From positions 310,001 through 374,000 of the forward strand of contig OZ025835.1 in NCBI GenBank assembly GCA_964019425.1: a DNA stretch of 64,000 nucleotides, given 5' to 3'. Origin of the DNA: Flectonema sp. DT1601 (taxonomy: Eukaryota; Euglenozoa; Diplonemea; Diplonemida; Diplonemidae). Made by a program: the position numbers and the translations under genes. Below, piece by piece: positions 43,747 through 53,385 of the stretch (position 1 is the stretch's first letter; every line of letters starts with the position of its first letter). The notes under the pieces were generated by a model. It was given only the letters and a program-made list of their open reading frames with translations. It was not told the origin of the DNA and did no database searches.

Positions 43747-44634
43747 ATGTCGAAAGTAGATATCCCACAAGATTTCGACTGGTCAACTGTCGAGGTGCCT
43801 GAGATCCCGGAAGGGGCGCATCCGTCAGCGACAGACCAATGTTGTGTGTTTCCGTTATGCGGAAAAATACATACGGACGGCACGAACTGTCACCGATGCG
43901 GTGAAATGGGCGAGACGGAATGTCTCAAGTCCCGTTTAGGCAACGACGAAGTCACCCAAGCCAGGTGGTTGCCTGAGGCATCCCAGGAATGGGTGTGTCC
44001 TCCATGTGGGTTTGTGCTCCGGAATGGAGCCCCATATGCAATGCTCGTACCGGAAGGGCGACATTTTAACGCAACGATGCCAGTTGCGGAAACAGTTAAG
44101 GAATTAACTGTAGTGGAGCGGGTGACGATGGATCCACGTAGGGTCGTCACTTGGGTGGAAAACCTAAAAACCCCGTCTGGCCTGAATTACGTGTTTGCAG
44201 GTTTGCAACAGCGTTACGGCACAGTCAACGGAAAAGCAATCCCGGAGACTGCTGTCGAGGGCGGGGGAGCAGTGTCGCACGAAATGCGGCACTTGCTGAG
44301 AATGATTGACGGCCTGCTACCGGTCTCCAACAGCTCAGGGCACGTCAGGCAGACGTTGCAAGTGGCGGTGGACCGCATGGAAGATCTGCTGTTCTCGACG
44401 AGGAACAGAAAGATGACCGGCGCCTATGAGGGGTACCTCAAGACGTACGGATACGGGGAGTATACGGAGCGACTAATTGGCCTCGCGATGAAGGAGACGA
44501 TGAGAACCGCGCTCCCGGGACAAACCCACGAGGGTGACCAAATGAGCGGTGGCGACCGTAAACGTCATTTTTCCGGGAAGGGAGCTGGAGGAAATTTTTC
44601 CGGGAAGGGAGCTGGAGGAAAGAGGAAGTATTGA
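43747..44634 (+). CDS. Element 2 gag-like protein with Cys cluster
   Basis: 295 aa. Residues 31-85 contain a Cys/His cluster, CCVFPLCGKIHTDGTNCHRC followed later by WVCPPCG, which looks like a small zinc-binding (treble-clef or PHD-like) fold. The C-terminus is a Gly/Lys-rich basic tail with a duplicated HFSGKGAGG / NFSGKGAGG unit, a likely nucleic-acid-binding end. The stop directly abuts the ATG of the recombinase. Gag identity rests on position and make-up. Confidence 0.6.
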   Translation: MSKVDIPQDFDWSTVEVPEIPEGAHPSATDQCCVFPLCGKIHTDGTNCHRCGEMGETECLKSRLGNDEVTQARWLPEASQEWVCPPCGFVLRNGAPYAMLVPEGRHFNATMPVAETVKELTVVERVTMDPRRVVTWVENLKTPSGLNYVFAGLQQRYGTVNGKAIPETAVEGGGAVSHEMRHLLRMIDGLLPVSNSSGHVRQTLQVAVDRMEDLLFSTRNRKMTGAYEGYLKTYGYGEYTERLIGLAMKETMRTALPGQTHEGDQMSGGDRKRHFSGKGAGGNFSGKGAGGKRKY

Positions 44635-47177
44635 ATGGAGGAAAAACCACACGATGTGTGGGGGCCTGTTCCGGAAGGGACGCAAGGCAAAAAGCGGATC
44701 GGAAGACCGCCAAAAAAATCACTTGCCATAGTGAACTCGGAGAAACTCGAGGAACTCGAGAGTCAGCTGGACCTGACACTGACCGGTTGTTTCGCCGAAT
44801 CGACACAAGCATCGATAAGATCGGTAATGCGAAATTGGATCCCCTTCGATGCAACCATATGTGCGATAAAACCGGATATGCCGCCGACGCGGAGTTTCCT
44901 CCTGTGGCTACAGGCAAAGATCAACTTGGGAGAGTTGCAACCACAGTCGGCGAACCAATACTTGGCAAGTTTTCGCTCGGCTGCAATTCCGCCCACAGCT
45001 GCATTCCGGAAGGCCATGACAAGGTCAACAGACGAAAATCAGCGAAGGGAGGGAATGCTGACGAAAATACGCACCAAGGAAGAGATCACGGAAGTAATCC
45101 GTCGACAGGAAGGGATGTATGTAGCGGTGTTGGCCACACAATGGTCTCTGGCGGCGAGATTTATCGACCTGATGCTACTGAGGAGACGGGACATCCGGGA
45201 AGTCAGGAACGGTTACCTAATTGGCTTGGTCGGGGGGAAGACCGACAAAACGAGACGAGGTCAATGGATTCTGGTAGCAAAAAATGGCTCTTTATTCCGC
45301 GTGGTGTTGCAATGGTTGGCAACAACGAATGGCGAAATGGTATTCACGGGTTTGAACCGGTCGGGATACAACAGATGGCTGGAAAGACATCTCGACACCA
45401 CGAGCCACTACATACGTCACAGTGCACTCACGTATGTCGCGTTGGAGTCGTCGGAACGGGACGCTCAGGCGATGGCGCGGCATGCATCAGGGACGTCAAC
45501 CCAGTTCTACATACCGCCGGAGACTTGGACCTCGACTCGGAATACGATAAAAGCGGCCGCACTACTGCAGTGAAAGCTATCCATGACAGACCTTTTTGGG
45601 CTTCAAAATTGGAAGCAGGATTCCGCATGTACGACTACGCGGAAGGATGGCTAACGGGGATAACTGGAACACGTTGTCCGCGAACATGTTATGACGGAAC
45701 CATATCTGGAATAAGAATGGAACCGGTAAACATGGAACTGCTAGTGGGAAGCTATCCGAACCTGAGAACAAACATGAGATGGATTGCAGATCCGAACTTT
45801 GTCATCCAAGTGATTAACAATTCGCCACAAGAAGACGAATCTGGGATAGGCGCAAAGAATGTCCAATTAAAACCTCATACCGAACGCATGCTTGAGCTTG
45901 GTTTCGCCGAACCATCTCCTAGATCGACGACGAATAGGTTCATGCACTCTGCTTTTCTCATACCGAAAAGTACACCTGGACAATTACGTTTCATCCTAAA
46001 TTGTAAGACTATTAATGAGTTAACAGCTTATACCTCGTTACCGCCATGCAGGCTACCGTCTTACGAAACGATAGTGGAAACCTTGCTACCACGTAGGTAC
46101 GCTTGCGAGTTTGACTTTACATCGTATTTCTTTCAATTCCCGATTCCTGAAAGAATTAGACCGTTGTTCTCTTTTCGAGTAGACAAGAAGATCTACCGGA
46201 TGACACGTCTACCGATGGGGTACAGAGGTGCACCTCAATTAGCCCAGGCTGTTCTTCTGAATCTGATCGAAGATGCAATAGATGGGAGGGATGTGTCCGG
46301 CATTGGGTGGATTGACAATGCCATCTTTGCGGCGGATGATATACAGGTTCTACAATCGGTTAGAGATAGATTCCGAACTCTATGTCTGAAATATTCAATT
46401 ACGATAGGCGCGGTCACAGAACCCAACACATACATAATCACATTAGGAATAGAAGCTGACTTGACGAGGAAATGTTGGAAACTAAAGGAAAAATGGGTCA
46501 AAGCGGTCGCTGAACCAGGGAAAATGATCTTGGACTCACGCGTGAACCTACGACGTAGTTACTGGAAGATTTCGGGAATCATTTTGTGGAGACGTCATGC
46601 GCTAAGATTACGTCTACACGAGGCGACAGAACTCCTGATGGGAATGTCTGAACTGATGCAGGAAGGCGACCCGAAATCTAAGGTTTTCTGGAACACAGCA
46701 GTAAAAATCTCAGAGGAGTACATGAACTCTCTTAGGCTCGAGTTCAGGGAGCTTGTGAAGAACGAATGGGTGCGGTGGAATAAGCGTAGCTATGAAACAG
46801 AAATGACTTTCGTATCTGATGCAAGTACAAAAGCCTGGGCATTTGTAGTGGGAAACTCTTATCGGAGAGGACGCTTCCCGCGCGATATAGTGAACATGGG
46901 GATTTTCGAAAAGGAATTTTTCGCAGTAGTCAAGGCCATTGAATATGTAGTGACAGAGTTAAAACTGCAGAGTTGCAGGGTGACGGGACATGTAGACAAC
47001 AAGGGAGTTATCGGTTCGTTGCACCGTGGCTATTCTCTACAACAAAATGTACAACCCATGTTACGGACTATTCATCGACTGTTGGACAGGTCTAGTTCAG
47101 TTCTGCACGTCGAGTACGTGGCGAGCGAGGACAATATTGCTGACAAGCACACTAGACTGGAAGATGAAGCATACTAA
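44631..47177 (+). CDS. Element 2 reverse transcriptase-RNase H
   Basis: The frame is open over 848 aa, but recognisable domains begin at about 45575, after the recombinase stop; the earlier part overlaps the recombinase and may be untranslated. Reverse transcriptase marks are HSAFLIPKSTPGQLRFILNC, ACEFDFTSYFFQFPI, RLPMGYRGAPQLAQAV and GWIDNAIFAADD. RNase H marks are FVSDASTKAWAFVVG, VTGHVDNKGVIGSLHRGYS and ASEDNIADKHTR. WIDN in place of YxDD is also seen in element 1 (WVDN). Confidence 0.88.
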   Translation: MNGGKTTRCVGACSGRDARQKADRKTAKKITCHSELGETRGTRESAGPDTDRLFRRIDTSIDKIGNAKLDPLRCNHMCDKTGYAADAEFPPVATGKDQLGRVATTVGEPILGKFSLGCNSAHSCIPEGHDKVNRRKSAKGGNADENTHQGRDHGSNPSTGRDVCSGVGHTMVSGGEIYRPDATEETGHPGSQERLPNWLGRGEDRQNETRSMDSGSKKWLFIPRGVAMVGNNEWRNGIHGFEPVGIQQMAGKTSRHHEPLHTSQCTHVCRVGVVGTGRSGDGAACIRDVNPVLHTAGDLDLDSEYDKSGRTTAVKAIHDRPFWASKLEAGFRMYDYAEGWLTGITGTRCPRTCYDGTISGIRMEPVNMELLVGSYPNLRTNMRWIADPNFVIQVINNSPQEDESGIGAKNVQLKPHTERMLELGFAEPSPRSTTNRFMHSAFLIPKSTPGQLRFILNCKTINELTAYTSLPPCRLPSYETIVETLLPRRYACEFDFTSYFFQFPIPERIRPLFSFRVDKKIYRMTRLPMGYRGAPQLAQAVLLNLIEDAIDGRDVSGIGWIDNAIFAADDIQVLQSVRDRFRTLCLKYSITIGAVTEPNTYIITLGIEADLTRKCWKLKEKWVKAVAEPGKMILDSRVNLRRSYWKISGIILWRRHALRLRLHEATELLMGMSELMQEGDPKSKVFWNTAVKISEEYMNSLRLEFRELVKNEWVRWNKRSYETEMTFVSDASTKAWAFVVGNSYRRGRFPRDIVNMGIFEKEFFAVVKAIEYVVTELKLQSCRVTGHVDNKGVIGSLHRGYSLQQNVQPMLRTIHRLLDRSSSVLHVEYVASEDNIADKHTRLEDEAY
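44635..45573 (+). CDS. Element 2 tyrosine recombinase with AT-hook-like motif
   Basis: 312 aa. Catalytic positions appear in order: Arg in SLAARFIDLMLL, HYIRH (HxxR), MARHASG and the Tyr of STQFYIP. Residues 17-28 (QGKKRIGRPPKK) match an AT-hook core (GRP flanked by Lys/Arg), which binds the minor groove of AT-rich DNA. That would suit an enzyme whose element is found next to long T-runs; this link is inference. The start is fixed by the ATG immediately after the gag stop. Confidence 0.88.
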   Translation: MEEKPHDVWGPVPEGTQGKKRIGRPPKKSLAIVNSEKLEELESQLDLTLTGCFAESTQASIRSVMRNWIPFDATICAIKPDMPPTRSFLLWLQAKINLGELQPQSANQYLASFRSAAIPPTAAFRKAMTRSTDENQRREGMLTKIRTKEEITEVIRRQEGMYVAVLATQWSLAARFIDLMLLRRRDIREVRNGYLIGLVGGKTDKTRRGQWILVAKNGSLFRVVLQWLATTNGEMVFTGLNRSGYNRWLERHLDTTSHYIRHSALTYVALESSERDAQAMARHASGTSTQFYIPPETWTSTRNTIKAAALLQ

Positions 47178-47336
47178 GAAATGATACACAAGAAGAACGA
47201 ACACCGCATCGCATCGGTTTATTATCTCATAAAAGACCGTTATTCTCCCAACTTTGATAGATACCATATCAAACTAGACACGACGGCCACGAACAATCCA
47301 CTGGAAAGGGGTCCGGTTTCGTGCACAAACAAAAAA

Positions 47337-47535
47337 TCACAGTGTTATATCAGTATTTTCTGTATAGTTGAAGTTAAAGCCAATTCTTTTTTGCATTTAA
47401 CAAGTATTGTAAGAACGAAAAAGAATGTTGGCAGCACACGTAAACCTCCTTTAGCTTTATCAGTTTAAGTCGGTTCACGGTTTCGTGCACAAACAAAAAA
47501 TCACAGTGTTATATTACTATTTTCTGTATAGTTTT
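47337..47535 (+). repeat. Element 2 right repeats B1-A2-B2
   Basis: B1 (47337-47392) reads from TCACAGTGTTATAT to CCAATTCTTTTTT; A2 (47393-47500) matches A1; B2 (from 47501) begins TCACAGTGTTATATTACTA and reaches TATAGTTTT, where the sequence passes into the duplicated receptor segment. The solo copy at 52342-52512 shows B at full length. Confidence 0.88.
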
Positions 47536-49457
47536 CCAGATATCGGGATATACAGGATTGGGCATTACTTTGATGTGAATGGCTGAAATATATTTCGTGT
47601 GGTCGGGAATTGATTCATTCTGAAGTGTTATGGTGTAGACTTTCCCTGGTGAGAGAGATGGAGGTAGCCAAATAGAGTTTGTATTTTTTAAATAAGATAT
47701 TCGATCATCACCTTCCACCAAGTTTATATCAACAGAGCTCCAAACAAAATTTTTAACGTTCAATTCTCGAAGTAATTCATTCAGGATTGAACCATTTTGA
47801 ATCAATGTCAAAAAATATCCCAAACCTGAATACGCAGGTACAGTCGGCACGACTATAAGCGACTGCTGACTCGAATCCAACTGCGGTATTATCTTAGAAT
47901 CTCTAACAACAGGACAGATTATTTCCATCTCACTCGCACTCGCATCAAATGCTAATGAAGTTGTACAATTAAATAACAATTCGGATGATGTTATATTTTC
48001 AGTGTGCGATGATGCAATAAAATAAAATGGTTTACTTCTTAAAGAACACTTCTTTGAATAACTGTCATAAGCCCACGCAAAGCAATTCGCTGACTGTCTA
48101 ACACATCGTTGATTACACCACAGAGGAGAGTGTTCAAGAGAATAATTAAACTCTGCTGCAAAGACAGATGTACGATATCGGAATGACGAGCTACATGATG
48201 AGTCGCTCTTAGCAAGAGAGCAGCAGTAGTTGTCGCGAACTTTTCCATCAGTGATCGGACAGTCCAACACGTTTGTTGCATACGAACAAATACCGACACT
48301 GTCATCACCACTACACTGGCAATATGTCAACTGGTTGCTGTCATCAGTCGTAACACACTCAGCATCTGTGATACATTTTTTTACTACTTCACACGTATGC
48401 GGAACACTAGTCGTACTCTCGTAGCTGCCTTCTTTGCAAAGGTCTGGTCCGTAGCCATTTTCAACTTGCATCCCTTCGCCAATACTTTTTAAATATTCAC
48501 AATGTCCAAAATTACATCGTCTTCCAACTCCACAAACCCTATCGTTTGTACACGTCGAAGGAATCTTTTTGCACTGAGACCTACGAGGGTTTGTTACGTT
48601 ACAGAACAAGTAGCTTGGGTCACAACCCCCTGCAGTACCAAAAATTTGATTAGTTGTACAGGTATCTAATTCTTTTAAATAACGACATCGTGATCCCAGA
48701 CATGAGAATTGTGAAGCGCATTTATGAAACTGATCACAGAGTTCTTCTTTCTGTTGATTTACTTTAACACAAAACTCACCAGAGCAAATATGACCATCTT
48801 CACATATCTCAGACGGTTTACACGGAGAAGAACGAGGTAGTACTGGTGCACATATTGCTAGCTGAGTGTCTATTACTTTACACCAGTTTGACATGCATGA
48901 GATGTGGTACTTGCAAGCTGCTCCATCCGGTCTTTTTGGAAGACAAATTCCATAAGGACTTTCTTCTAATTTCGTTTCATTGATACTTATGTGAATAACA
49001 GTTGTTTCTGTCCAACAATATTTACCATCTGAGCATTGAGAATCTACCGGTTGAGGTATGTCGTCAGAGTTTGGTCTTAACCAACAATCACCACCTTCTT
49101 GAACTTGACCAGCTGCTTGGCATCTCAGATTGTTATATCCAGGGAAGAGCCAGCATTGTCTTTTCATGTCACCATTCATTAGGTTGTTTTGACATCGTAT
49201 TCGTTCGTTGCATAATTCTCCTTCTGGGACAAATCGAATGACTTCAATGGAAGACGAAATCCTAGGGCAAACTGGAGCATACTTAACACATAAAGTTATT
49301 ATAATCCCAATCAAGATAGCCATTACATGTCTGTATGTATTTACTGTAGTAAAAAAAGGGGTTTATATTGTTTAATTTTAATACATAAATTACGAAAAAC
49401 ATCAAAATAATAAACAACGTTACAGGAAATGGGATAGCAATTTTTTTTTTTTTTTTT
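47531..49457 (-). pseudogene. Truncated second copy of the polycystin-1-like receptor gene
   Basis: Segment S again, 1,927 bp, matching 41703-43629. The frame runs from the ATG at 49323 for 598 receptor residues (signal peptide, Cys-rich and PAN-like part, start of the middle ectodomain), then six residues read from the neighbouring element (IQKIVI) and a stop at 47509. All membrane spans are lost, so if expressed it would give a secreted 604-aa ectodomain. Unlike the full-length copy, it still has the ancestral-looking upstream flank beyond the T-run (49458 onward). It is either a dead fragment or a new soluble form; the lack of differences gives no time for selection to show. An assembly artefact is possible. 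Confidence 0.8.
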
Positions 49458-49490
49458 CTTAAAAAAAAAAAGGTTTACAGGAAAATTGTA

Positions 49491-49522
<32 letters not shown>

Positions 49523-49523
<1 letters not shown>

Positions 49524-51844
49524 CACCAAAATTGGGTTTTTGGTCGTGCGAATGTTCTTTGAGGTGTTGAAACAGAAGAAGGAAACCAATAGCTACCATG
49601 AGGTGGTTGGATTGGATTCATTATGGAATCTCTAACAGTGTCAGTTACTGAATAGCTATCATCACTTTCAGAATTGTATGAGGTACTCGATTGGTCAATT
49701 GAATCAGATCGAGTTGTCGACGTGTCAGATAAAAGATTCCAAAACGGAACTTTTAAACGCTCACGACGCAGAACTGAGTCAATCGCCACACGAGAATCAC
49801 ATCCAGGTAGACTTCCAGGTGTTTTAATACCGACTCTTGTAATACCACCCGGCTCTTCAGGAATATCACACCCAATAGGTGTCATTACAGCAACAGGTGT
49901 ACTTGGTGGTGGTGTTGTCTGGTCGGTTAGTTCATGACTTGTGATTGGAGTTTTTATTGGTGTTGGGATGTTATTAGTAATGTACTCGACACCCTTTGGG
50001 ATGTTGACCTTTATTTTCCAACCGTTTATCTGATGTCTCGATGATAAAAATGGTTGAGGTAGATCTTTATTATCAAAACACAATGACTTGTAATTCATTA
50101 ATAAAGTTGATAGTAGAGTTCCAGCACAACAGGGACCATGTTCCACACTTTGTAGAAGTGATAAAGATGGAATTCCGATGAGCTTTTTAGTTTTTAGTGA
50201 TTCGAAGTCACAGTTCGGAGACATAACGGAGCCCACAGAAAAAACAGCACCACAATAATCAGTTGAAAATGCGACAGTTGGATCATTTACAGTTGTTATG
50301 GCTCCCGTTGGTTGAGATAAGAGAGAGCAGTTTAACTCACCCAGACATGAGGTTCCCGGTACAACATCATTTATAATATATAAACAAACTCCCTTAGGTA
50401 TCGCACATATTAAGTCTTCAAACATGTCTGGTTCAATAACCCCATCGTGTGTTGAGTAGGAGAATCCTCGTTCTGTTTCAGCTGATCCTTTCGGACAAGG
50501 CATTCCAATTAAAAATAACAAATAAACGTCTCCAACAACTGCTTCTGTTCTTAACTTTGTTGAGATAGTTTTGATCGTGAAGATGGCATCGGCAGTAGTT
50601 GCTGATTGTTTTGTTGTTGTTTTAATGTGTTTTGATTGTAGTTTAGAGTTCAACGTATTACACAAGTCAGACACTTGATCAATAGGTAAAGTCATAGTAG
50701 AAGGATAAACAGTACTTCCATGATAGTCATTTGATAGAATGAATGCTTCTCGTGTTCGACCAGAACCATCTGATAACATCTCCTGACAACCTGATTTAGA
50801 AAGAGGTAATACACTTGTTCTCGGTGGTTGTTTGTGTCTGATGGCAGCAATCGTGATATCCTCTCGTTGATGTTTTCTAGATTGAGAATTGACTATTTCA
50901 TTATTAACTGCCCGCATCACTTCTTCCCATTCACCTGCTCCCGATGACGACGGCTCTGTTGATACTCGACCTCCTTGAGGATCACTTTTAGAGTTATCAT
51001 TCTCATCTGGATCAGTCTTCCTTCTTAATGTTGTACTAGTCATTGTATCTTGATCAAGAATGCTTTCACTGAATAAAGAAGGAAAGAATCCACTGCTATT
51101 CTGAGACCCGCTACCTCTTAATTGTTGCTCTGGTATAACATCTTCATCAGACTTCACTAACGGTGTAACTTGACTTTTAGCAGAGTTTACAATACTTTCT
51201 AACATTGTTAATTTATCACCTGGTGTCCCATCAATATCTAACTGTGCTGCGAGGGACTCAATCAATTCTGGTCCTTCAAGATGTTGCCATGTTGATGGGT
51301 CAGCCACATCAATCTGATGAACAACAGTTTTCAATATTAACGAAGGTAACGACTGTGTTGCTTTCTTTGCTGATTGCAGTAGAGGTTGTGCAGAAGGAAA
51401 TGAACTCACAGGTAGGCTTAATACAGGAGAAACACCGATAGGTTGACTCAGAGGCTTTCCTGCTGGGGATACGTGTAGAGGTACACTGCTGTTTTCAAGT
51501 GGAATTTTAGCACTCGGGAGAGGTAAAAAAGGAACTTGTGAGTCCCAACCCTTACCAACGGGCAATGCTGACTCTGACATACTTAACAAGTCAGTTTCTG
51601 TATGCTGAACAACACTCATATCGAATTTAACTTTTTTTGGAGCATCACTGTCTCCAGTCATCGCTCTGTGTAGTGCGGGTTCACTTGAAATAGATAACGA
51701 CGGACTCCTGAATGAAGATTTCAGTATTTCTATTTCTTCGTCTCCGTCTTTTGAATTGAATGATGATACTAACAATGCTCCTTTTATAACATCACTGTTT
51801 CCTGAACATGTAGATCCATCAGAATCATTTGTAATGGGATTCAT
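49523..51844 (-). CDS. Unknown 773-aa Ser/Thr/Pro-rich protein with one compact domain
   Basis: I do not recognise the family. Residues 1-350 are low-complexity and likely disordered (many S, P, L, T; short repeats such as PLHVSPAGKPLSQPIGVSPVLSLPVSS). Residues about 390-630 look folded: alternating hydrophobic strands (AIFTIKTISTKLRTEAVVGDVYLLFLIGMP; DLICAIPKGVCLYIINDV; KLIGIPSLSLLQS), perhaps an alpha/beta domain. The last 140 residues are again Thr/Pro/Ser-rich with several SP/TP sites (PTPIKTPITS, TPPPSTPVAVMTPIG), suggesting phosphorylation by proline-directed kinases. There is no signal peptide or membrane helix. The stop lies close to poly-A/T runs and the end of the truncated receptor copy's upstream flank. 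Confidence 0.65.
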
Positions 51845-53385
51845 ATCACGTCTTGTTGAATAGAAGTAGCTTTAGTGACTATTATCGTGTTATCATATAA
51901 CTTAGCCTTTGTGATCTTGTTTAGTATTTCTGGTAAGGGGAAAAAAAAATTAGTTTCAACGTAACTTAAAGTATCTGTTTTTTTTTTCGTAAACTTCCTT
52001 TTGTTATGATTAACAACTTCCAAAGAACGGATGTCCTGAAAATAAAACTTATTTAAAATAAATAAATAATAAAAGGTGAGATTCACTGTCTCTCTTGGCG
52101 ATCGCGAAAAAAAAAAAAAAAAAAAACACATTTTTTTATTTTCTTTAAAATCAAATGATAAAAAAGAATGTAATGTCTTTTGTCTATTGAAAAGACGCTA
52201 GATTCTCACCCAAAAAAAGCAACGAGTTGTTGAGGGGCTGCTGCCACCAGAAAGAAAAAAAAAAAAAGAAACTCAACGCGTTACATAAAATTGGATTAAA
52301 AACAGTTTGTTTTTTTTTCTTCTCACTTTTTTTTTTTTTTTGCATTTAACAAGCATTGTAAGAACGAAAAAAGAATGTTGGGGGCAGCACACGTAAACCT
52401 CCTTTAGCTTTATCAGTTTAAGTCGGTTTACGGGTTTCGTGTCACAAACAAAAAATCACAGTGTTATATTACTATTTTCTGTATAGTTTTAAGATAAAGC
52501 CAATTCTTTTTTCCTAGTTAGGCACAAACAAATCAAGTGTTGAATAAAAAAGCAAAAAGTGAAGTTGGTCGATTTTTTTTTTTTTTTTTGTCATTGATAA
52601 GTTTAGTTTAGTTTAGTTAATTAAGACAAGTAATTTATTTGCGCTCACGTTAGTGTGTAATTAAAACTTTTCCAAAGAATTCCTGAAAGGATAAAATATG
52701 AACACACAACACACGACAAATTTCACTTAAAGAAGACAAAAAAAAAAGGGGGGGAAGGAAAGGGAAAAGGAAAAGGAAAAGGAAAAGAACAGTATTATCT
52801 CATATAACGCATTACGTGCTTTATTAGATTCCGTGAGACAGTTTCTTCTTTTCTTTTTTTTTTTGTTCCCTTAAATAAATAGACATTGCTATCATGCATA
52901 TCAATTTGGTTTAGCTAAGCATCTCTTGTAGCCTCGATACGTTGTATTGTAGAATGTATTTATTTAAATTGAATTGTGAAAAGAGTTAGTTATTCACATC
53001 TAAAGAGAAATCACCACCGACTGCAGTACTGCTGCTAAAAAGAAAATAATAAGAGAGGGAGAAAATCAGTTAGGCACCAGTGTAAAAATAGATAATTTCG
53101 AATAATTTCCTAGAGAAGGAAATCGATCATGGGATAACTTATTAACACCCGCACACTGACAGCAACTTATTTTATTTTTTACTCCTGACAATTTTTCACT
53201 TACTGAACACTCGAAAAAAAAAAAAAAAAAAAGAAAAAAGGGTAATATTCTTGCCATGGTATCCATGTATACGATTTGCATTTCGTCATGCCAGGGAGTG
53301 GACAAAGCGGAGCCGCTTGACAGATTCCCCCGGAATGGAACAAAAAGTTGTTTGATATATAAAAAAAATAAAAAAAGAAGTCAAC
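51845..53385. other. Intergenic, homopolymer-rich, holds a solo retroelement repeat
   Basis: Apart from the solo A-B repeat (52342-52512) it contains a TTTAG repeat at 52601-52617, a GGAAAA-type array at 52754-52787 and several T/A runs (52107-52126, 53214-53232). A minus-strand frame at 53066-53305 is possibly an extra C-terminal exon of the hydrolase gene but is weak. Confidence 0.5.
52342..52512 (+). repeat. Solo A-B repeat of the element 2 family
   Basis: 171 bp: an A unit (GCATTTAACAAGCATTG ... CACAAACAAAAAA) joined directly to a full B unit (TCACAGTGTTATAT ... CCAATTCTTTTTT), with a few differences from element 2. A 15-T run (52327-52341) precedes it. A1-A2 recombination within a complete element would leave just this. 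It is older than element 2, judging by the differences. Confidence 0.88.

Larger units (their letters stand above)
43630..47535 (+). mobile_element. Tyrosine-recombinase retrotransposon 2 (same group as element 1), genes look whole
   Basis: About 3.9 kb. Split direct repeats: A1 43630-43737; B1 47337-47392; A2 47393-47500; B2 47501 to about 47535, where the element meets duplicated host DNA. A1 and A2 look identical (108 bp). Genes run gag, tyrosine recombinase, reverse transcriptase-RNase H, as in element 1, but proteins and repeats of the two elements are clearly different families. It follows a 17-T run 134 bp upstream of the receptor ATG and is antisense to the receptor. Identical repeats, open frames and an identical host duplication point to a recent event. 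Confidence 0.9.

Noticed and set aside
53066-53305. Separate small gene or certain extra exon downstream of the hydrolase
   Set aside because: The donor GTAAGT at the hydrolase stop is good, but the only usable acceptor (TGTCAAG) is weak and the frame soon becomes poly-Phe.
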